Assembly: GCA_002633005.1 (NCBI GenBank)
Contig: NMRA01000844.1
Span: forward strand, 48,049-88,119
Length of the DNA: 40,071 bases
DNA from: Phoronis australis
Taxonomy: Eukaryota; Phoronida; Phoronidae
Direction: 5' to 3'
Shown: positions 34,154 to 40,071 of the stretch, in pieces
Position numbering within the stretch: position 1 is the stretch's first letter
Layout: every line of letters starts with the position of its first letter
The notes under the pieces: model-generated
What the model was told of the DNA's origin: nothing
Database searches by the model: none
The model's input: only the letters and a program-made list of their open reading frames with translations
Translations under genes and position numbers: made by a program

Positions 34154-36073
34154 ATATACAGACAGGAGAACCTAGATCCGTGTTGTTTAGACTTGTGATT
34201 TTTTTAGTTCTAAACACACACGACGCTTGTTATCACTCCCAGTGGCTCGGAACCCGATCAGATGGAGTTGGAAATTAAACCTCCGGTCACGAAAAGACTA
34301 TAATAGTGAGCCAAAGAAATAAGGTGCACGTAATCATTGATGAAAATTAGTCACGAAACTGGAAATCTACTTACTTGTTGGGGGCCGCGAAATAGCGTTC
34401 CCTTTCCACAGACCGTTAGGGCAAAGGTTGTACAGTAACAATGATTTGAATAATGTATTTGTATTTCTAAATAAAGATTCCCCTAACATATAACCATAGC
34501 ATATAACATCGAGTAAATATTTCAGAAGAGCTTACTGTCAGCAAACACTGAATTACTGTAGCATGCGCTCACACGGCCTCGGTGCGCGATAAATTACCTT
34601 AATTGTCGGCATCAAAAGCCGGTAACGCAGTGGTTTATTTAGTTGCTGACTTCTCAACATCTGCACTCACGAATACTGCAAAAGCATTACAAATTGTATC
34701 TATTGAGACAGACCTGGTCTCGGTTTCATACAAGCATTGATTAGGCTGAGAATAATTCATTTTGAAAAACAACGCAGAATAATAAACGTTTGCTAATAAA
34801 CGGCAACTCCCCCACGCCAATCCCGACTTAGTCAAGAGCTCAGGTGACGAATACTTCATGGGTCTGATCGTTAGGTTTAACAGGCCATCAGTTCGAACCG
34901 GAATACATTGATCAAGAGGCGCCGTGAATATGCACACGCAACGGAACGTATGGTTAGTTATTTGGTAAGTCGGAATTCGTCAGAGAAATCCCTGTCGAGG
35001 AAATGCCGGCCACAGACACGGAGATGTTTCACGGCCTCGTATTTGCTATTAACCGTGTACCTTTCATTCTTCACTACCGCGAACCACTTCCTAAGAATGT
35101 TGGGCTCTCAAGGAAGTCGAAAAAACGAGATACCCGCTTTCTTCGCAGCTTCATAGTTCGGACAAGCGCGATGCACCGCAACATAGCGGCATTAACTCTG
35201 CAGACGAACCACTGACGTCGCTGCGTCGTTTCTCATCTTCCTCACATGTTAACACGACACCTCGGCAAGATGAGGTCGACTGTATTAGAGGCGATGTGGA
35301 TATAGACCGACTAAGACGATAAAAAGACTAATTAAAACGGGGGGAATTCTCCTTTAAGTTAACTTGCTCTCAGATTTTTGACATGCTTGGCGTTATTCCG
35401 GAAGTGCCCGGCAGGCGGCCATATTGTATGGCAGTTGCATACCTTTCTCTGTATTCATTGTATAGTAAAATGTGCCTGTGCTCCACTGTATTTATTTTGT
35501 ATTTGAAGTTCCCCGAGAATGAAGATGAGGGATTTTGACAAATGTGAAATATTGTAAAAAGACCAAATTTTGTGATTAAGTTTGAGATATGCTTTAGCCA
35601 AATACTGTCCAAAACGTGCTGGTTAAAAGTGGGTATAGAATATGTTGACTTAATGACAGAATACGACAATTAATTAAACGGGAAATGACAATGAACACTC
35701 GGAGTATGTGCTTTCTGAAGGCTTGAACACGAATGCTTGTTGCGAATTAATAGTTCAGTAGCGTATTTTATTTCAAAAACCCAATGTCGTTTTAAGAATC
35801 TGCTTGCAATCGATCTGAATTGCCTAATCGTTTCATTTTTTTTTGCCTACAAAAAAGGTCTTGAAGCTATGTGCTTCTTGTAGGGGTGGGTGGACATCTA
35901 CTTGGCGATTGAAACCAGTTTACATTGTGGAAGTCCTTGACTAAAATGTTAGGGTCTAATCTACTTCGGCACAAGAAATAAGAAAAGGACACAATTCTGT
36001 GTTCGAGTGTGTACGTGTGAAGTCCCTTCATACTATATTAAAAATAAGGACATGGATGGTTTGATAATTCCAG
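34154..36073. other. Intron sequence before ShKT exon 4
   Basis: No supported exon. Open frames at 34908-35215 show no motif or splice support. No repeat was recognised. Confidence 0.45.
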
Positions 36074-36316
36074 TGCAGTGCAAAAACCTCTATGCCGAAG
36101 AGTATTGCTTACGATACGCACACGCTGGTCATTGCAAGAGTGACTGGATGATTATGAACTGTCTGCAGGCTTGCCAAAAAGTCATCTGCCGTGGCGGTTC
36201 ATGTCACGACAGCAGCCACGAATGTAGAATATTGGCGCCATATGGACATTGTATGCAGAATCCGGAGTTTATGATACCTTACTGCCAGAAAACTTGCTCA
36301 CATTACATTTGTCAAA
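36074..36316 (+). CDS. ShKT domain exon 4 (two atypical domains)
   Basis: A 243-base internal exon. The acceptor is TTGATAATTCCAG and the donor is a consensus GTAAGT at 36317; it is phase 1 at both ends, so it splices in frame after exon 3 across about 19 kb. It encodes two six-cysteine ShKT-like domains. The first runs from CKNLYAEEYC through CLQACQKVIC, the second from CHDSSHEC through CQKTCSHYIC. In both, the last two cysteines are four residues apart instead of the usual two. The first domain is also two residues shorter before cysteine four. Ser-Asp-Trp-Met or Glu-Phe-Met replaces any channel-blocker Lys-Tyr pair. It closely resembles exon 3 at CKNLY and WMI, supporting one gene or recent exon duplication. 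Confidence 0.85.
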
Positions 36317-36950
36317 GTAAGTCCCACCAAGCACTCTAATTTTAATCGCGGGAATTATACGACGTGAATATTAAAGTTTAATATCAATTTCCACATATAC
36401 CTGTAAGCTTCTTATTCCGAGTTAAGTGTACTTTATGCACAAACTAAGAATTGTGTCTATTTTATGAAAAGTGACTTGCATGTATAGCTCTAAAAGATAG
36501 GAATTTAGTCTGAAATTCTCACCTCACGGTTACCGAAAAAAACTTCTTTAAGTACTTATGAGCGCATTACGCTTTTAGAATGTATAGAACATGCCCTATT
36601 CCTTATTTGCAGTCATGTGTATACTCTCAAGGACTTTTGTTCAAGTAAGTATTGTTTTTAGAATTGGTTGTGGGAAGCTTAAAACCAATTCTTCGACTTT
36701 TAAATGACGTAAGTCTTAAATCTGGTGCGGTATATTCGCGTGTACGAAGGCTAATTTGATCGAACTCGTTCAGTTGTTTTACATAAAACATTGAACCAAG
36801 GTGTCGTTTATGAAGAAACAATTTAACTGGTCTCTAAAATCATAAGTATTCATCAAATAGTTACCGCGGGATGAGAATTTCGACAAAAGGTGTTCAGGCG
36901 CGGTGTTCAGGCGCGCGTTAGCAATTGGCAACAAGATAAGCATATCCCCG
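36317..36950. other. Sequence after ShKT exon 4, no exon seen
   Basis: Presumed intron. If the donor at 36317 were not used, translation would stop at 36339 after a few residues. No next exon with the phase-1 ShKT pattern is visible before the end of the window. Confidence 0.45.
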
Positions 36951-37250
36951 CAATGTAAATAAATCCACACATGTATACATACATAGAATAAAGAGGTTTA
37001 TCCCACACACATAGAAATGTTTCTGCAATGTAAATAAATCCACACATGTATACATACATAGAATAAAGAGGTTTATCCCACACACATAGAAATGTTTCTG
37101 CAATGTAAATAAATCCACACATGTAAACATACATAGAATAAAGAGCTTTATCCCACACACATAGAAATGTTTCTGCAATGTAAATAAATCCACACATGTA
37201 TACATACATAGAATAAAGAGGTTTATCCCACACACATAGAAATGTTTCTG
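36951..37250. repeat. Four copies of a 75-bp tandem repeat
   Basis: Units start CAATGTAAATAAATCC at 36951, 37026, 37101 and 37176, an exact 75-base period, with only a couple of differences among them (for example GTAAACATAC in unit three). Because 75 is divisible by three, open frames of up to 138 codons run through it on the minus strand with a repeating 25-residue peptide. This is a by-product of the repeat, not evidence of a gene. Confidence 0.92.
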
Positions 37251-37255
37251 CAATA

Positions 37256-38020
37256 TCCCATATTGAATTCATTTCATTTGGGTATTTATATGCATATTGG
37301 GTAGCAGACCTTCTTTTATACATGTTTCATTGAAGAGTAAGCTGTTTTTGGCTTTCATTAGTTCGTACAACAAACGTTCGTAGTGTCTACACAAGTGTCT
37401 TTCATCGGATGGTAGTTTATATAGTAGGTTGCCCAATGTAAGTGGCATCACGAACACATATATATGAGTAATTTTATAATAAAACTGTACAAAACATTTG
37501 ATAATAAAACAGTAGCGGTACTTCGACTATACATCAGTCATCAAAAGCAAATAAATTTAAAAATCATAAACGCTATCGTGTAAGATACATGAAACAAGAA
37601 CAATGGCATTAAACACGAATATAAGGTTGCATACTTAAGAGAGCGTAATTACAGAAGGAGTTGTCATGGAAACTAATTTACTATGAAACGTTGTAAAATT
37701 TAATGAAATACGTAGGTGTTACAAGTTATGGACATCATTTATATAACGACAAGGTACGATGGAACCCAGTATCTTGGGAATTTATGTCAGGAGTTTCAGT
37801 TTTTATTATTAAAGCTTCGAGAATTTTCAAACGAAAAGAGTCACGTTCGAAATACCTGACGATGGTAAGGGCAACAATATCTCAACGAGAATTTTTCTGT
37901 TTGTGGAGTGTTTGAAAGTGATCTTTAATTGAAGCATAGATAACCTCCGAGATAAAGCGTAAGTTGTATAACTAACATACCTTGAGCAATCAGTGTTTGA
38001 ACGAATACATTCGTTGTTGA
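37256..38020. other. Non-coding stretch, nothing recognised
   Basis: AT-rich sequence between the 75-bp array and the microsatellite, with only chance open frames. Confidence 0.45.
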
Positions 38021-38023
38021 GCA

Positions 38024-38040
38024 ATATATATGTATGTATG

Positions 38041-38107
<67 letters not shown>

Positions 38108-38182
38108 TTTTATGTATGTATGTATACATATACATTTTACACATATACATGTATGCGTGCGTGGGCGCGCGCGCGTGCGCGT
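38024..38182. repeat. Compound microsatellite
   Basis: A TATG tract, then about 18 TA dinucleotides (38045-38081), more TATG, a CATA-rich section and a GCGCGC/GTGCGC alternating purine-pyrimidine tract. The last part could adopt Z-DNA and the TA run could extrude a cruciform. Apparent open frames are repeat artefacts. Confidence 0.93.
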
Positions 38183-38184
38183 AT

Positions 38185-38815
38185 AGTATAAAAGTGTAGT
38201 TGGTTGACTTAAATGAGGCTTTGTTTTCTGACATGAGCAGTAAAAACGATCTTTTTGCTGAAAAATTCGACGTGTCTAAAACTTTCAACCACATGACGCA
38301 ACTTTTGTAAAAACACTTGAGCCAACTAAACAATACCAGAATTTTGGAAGGTGACAAGGTTATGATTGACAAATCGGGTGTCGTAACTCTACGTACTCTA
38401 AGTCGGAAGGACAGGCAAATAACTTCTTAAGCGAACCCATCTTCGGTGGCGAAATCCATATCCACGTTCATTCTAACGGAGGCGAACCCCAACTCAAGAA
38501 ACGCGATGAGCCAGTCTAGCTGCGCTGTCTCAAGGTTAGTTCAGTGCTTACACGAGGGGAAGAATTGGTGTCGTGTTTTTAGTTTTAATTTTAGAACTCG
38601 AAAGACTATGTACTAGATTCTAACCTGAATATTTGCTACGAAAGCTCAATGCTATTTTCAATTGATTTACTTAAATTAAAACTATTGACAAAAGGTATCT
38701 GAATTACTTTACATTGTGCAAACCTCGGTATTTTGACGAAATTTCCAAGATCTTTTGCTCATGTCATAAAACTGAGACGAGTGTAGTATACTCTATCTTT
38801 AAATAGACTTTATAT
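38185..38815. other. Non-coding stretch, nothing recognised
   Basis: No exon, RNA gene or repeat recognised. The minus-strand open frame overlapping the microsatellite is not credible. Confidence 0.4.
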
Positions 38816-38819
38816 ATCA

Positions 38820-38941
38820 GGGCCCAGTTGCATAAATGTTATACGCCGTCTAGCAACAATGACATCGCATCATCACCTTACGTCATGCAACAATCAAACT
38901 TATCCATCGAATAACTTTTGAAGCTTTATGCAACTCAGCCC
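38820..38941 (-). mobile_element. GTTGCATA MITE, copy 2 (inverted)
   Basis: A 122-bp element bounded by GGGCCCAGTTGCATAAA and the inverted TTTATGCAACTCAGCCC, a 17-bp terminal inverted repeat with two mismatches. Its minus strand matches 11009-11164 through GGATAAGTTTGATTGTTGCATG and GGCGTATAA. It is shorter than copy 1 in the middle. No clear target-site duplication was seen. Confidence 0.7.
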
Positions 38942-39074
38942 AGATGTTGCAATCAAGACGGTACCAATCAGGTACCGATTTCTAATAGATTACACTAAAT
39001 GCCGAAAGTGTATCAACTCTGTCAAGGTACAACTTGGAAGATGGACGCAAAATTTTAGACATACATGTAAGCAG

Positions 39075-39365
39075 GAAGAGATAACCAGGAAGAGACAACT
39101 AGCTAAACCGCCGTTTTTGGCCTCCTTCCCAGGGCTAATTTCAGGACGTAACTTTCGTTTAAAAGGAAACAGATGATTTTATAAGAGAGATTGAAGGATA
39201 TCAAAAAACTCACTTTTCAACCTTAAACAGTGGTGTAATTGTACTTTGAAAATATCGACTTCAGCGCACGCAATCGCAACTTCCCACAAGCAGTCACACG
39301 TATTTAAGCTTTTCCGTCGATGTACAGATGGCGCAGTAGTCGAGTACTCCCTCATTTGCATATCA
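39075..39365 (+). repeat. Dispersed repeat without the MITE (empty site)
   Basis: A diverged copy of the repeat at 6750-7290: GAGACAACTAGCTAAAC, CCGTTTTTGGCCT, AAAGGAAACAGATGATTT, then directly GTAATTGTACTTTGAAAATA and TCGACTTCAGCG. The ~260-bp CATGCGCG MITE found between these parts at 6921-7182 is absent, so this is a natural empty-site comparison. Confidence 0.7.
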
Positions 39366-39369
39366 AGTT

Positions 39370-39827
39370 TGCATGTGGGAGTTCCGAGACTGTCGTCAGT
39401 TTAGTTGTTGTCGAATGCTTGAGTGCATAAAGCGGTGACCTCCCGCTGAGAGCACGCGCTGATGAAGATACCACAGCTAACTCGATCGCTTCGCAATCAG
39501 GAGGTGAAAACACTCTCATGACCGCAGTTCTGAATTCCAGCTAAGCAAGCCCTATTTCGAGGAGCGGATTTGAATTGTTTTCGTTCCCAGACTGTGGATT
39601 GCATAGAAGATTAGAGTGAGGTCAACATCGAACTTTCTGCGGCTACCTATCGTGTTGAAAGTTTGAAGTGTCAGAACCATAGACGGAGCGCGCGGGATGT
39701 CTATGATTCCTGTTCTTCTTCAGTTGGCGAAAACATTGCTATCGGCATAAAGAATGACCGTGGGTTATTCATTTTGAGGTGGACACCTGTATCCAAGAAT
39801 AAATATTAATACTCTGTAATATCTCAC
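39370..39827. other. Non-coding stretch, possible intron
   Basis: Moderately GC-richer than most of the window, with no recognisable exon. If the minus-strand exon at its right is real, this would be the start of that gene's first intron. Confidence 0.35.
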
Positions 39828-40016
39828 CCTCCGCGTTTCGTTTCTTTGACGTTGTTTGAGGTTGCGGTATCGTGAAACAACGCTGTCGGGTGAGAGAAGT
39901 TGCACCGAATAACTGGAATTGGCTGCTGTTCTTTCCTTAAGAATGCTGGGACTCAACTGTGCCATTTTCTTGGCAAGTCTCTTGCCTGCCGAAATCTTTC
40001 TGAGCATTGAAGACAT
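39828..40016 (-). CDS. Candidate first exon of a minus-strand gene
   Basis: ATG at 40016-40014 opens 63 codons (189 bases) of a basic, Ser/Lys/Arg-rich peptide starting MSSMLRKISAGKRLAKKM, ending at a GTGAGA donor (complement of 39822-39827) in phase 0. Base composition is higher in GC than nearby non-coding DNA, and residues look less repeat-like than other open frames here. I do not recognise the protein. Only ~55 bases of upstream sequence are available, so a promoter cannot be judged. Chance remains a fair alternative. Confidence 0.33.
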
Positions 40017-40071
40017 CGGCCTTCTCCTGCGCCAATCAACCTTTTATCTGCTACAGAAATGTTATGCCTAA

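Noticed and set aside
11287-36316. A potassium-channel toxin gene
   Set aside because: The ShKT domains lie in a multi-domain, multi-exon gene next to an EGF-like exon, and none has the Lys-Tyr pair of channel blockers. A general secreted or matrix protein is more likely.
36907-37323. Minus-strand open frames of 138 and 111 codons with a 25-residue repeating peptide
   Set aside because: They are produced by the 75-bp tandem repeat, whose period is divisible by three. Two frames are open at once and neither shows a domain.
37827-38372. Minus-strand open frame of 181 codons
   Set aside because: It crosses the TA/TATG microsatellite, which supplies a run of Tyr-Ile repeats. There is no domain or splice support.

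Overview
This is eukaryotic nuclear DNA. It is AT-rich, has short coding exons bounded by GT/AG splice sites, very large introns, and many dispersed repeats, MITE-like elements, minisatellites and microsatellites. The palindrome TACATGTA recurs across the window. ShKT (six-cysteine) exon arrays, an EGF-like exon and the transposon family present suggest a marine invertebrate. An anthozoan cnidarian is my best guess; molluscs and other lophotrochozoans are not excluded. No rRNA, tRNA, CRISPR or bacterial-type operon was seen.

The backbone is one likely secreted-protein gene on the + strand, of which only internal exons are visible. These are an EGF-like exon (6111-6230, repeated at 8579-8698), single-ShKT exons at 11287-11436 and 11646-11777, and double-ShKT exons at 16723-16986 and 36074-36316. 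Every exon starts and ends in phase 1 and is a multiple of three long, so they can be joined in any number or order. This is the pattern of exon shuffling. No first exon (signal peptide) or last exon was identified.

The EGF exon lies in a 2.47-kb tandem duplication (5826-8292 and 8294-10781). Its junction falls exactly on a single N, so the duplication may be two haplotypes joined by the assembler. The only three differences between the EGF exon copies are synonymous.

The 19-kb interval between the third and fourth ShKT exons holds an 8.4-kb element (about 18858-27296). It has long terminal inverted repeats (about 0.5 and 0.75 kb) built from ~140-bp units, each carrying a TTGAGCTAGATCAA-like motif seven bases from GGTAACC. 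Between them lies a decayed multi-exon gene (20581-26041) of a high-copy invertebrate family. Its C-terminal half shows EADT, DTDVLV and GCDYTS motifs in the order of FEN1/XPG-type PIN nucleases. I propose it is a large DNA transposon, possibly related to Academ elements. A 139-bp MITE is nested inside the broken coding region.

Other regions: 1-5.8 kb is mostly featureless, with one weak terminal-exon candidate. 12.39-13.33 kb is a fold-back minisatellite element. 29.3-30.4 kb is a degenerate ~0.4-kb tandem repeat. 36.95-37.25 kb is four copies of a 75-bp repeat. 38.02-38.18 kb is a microsatellite. 39.1-39.4 kb holds an older relative of the repeat in the 2.47-kb duplication that lacks a MITE, and so acts as an empty-site reference. 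The right edge carries a weak candidate first exon of a minus-strand gene.
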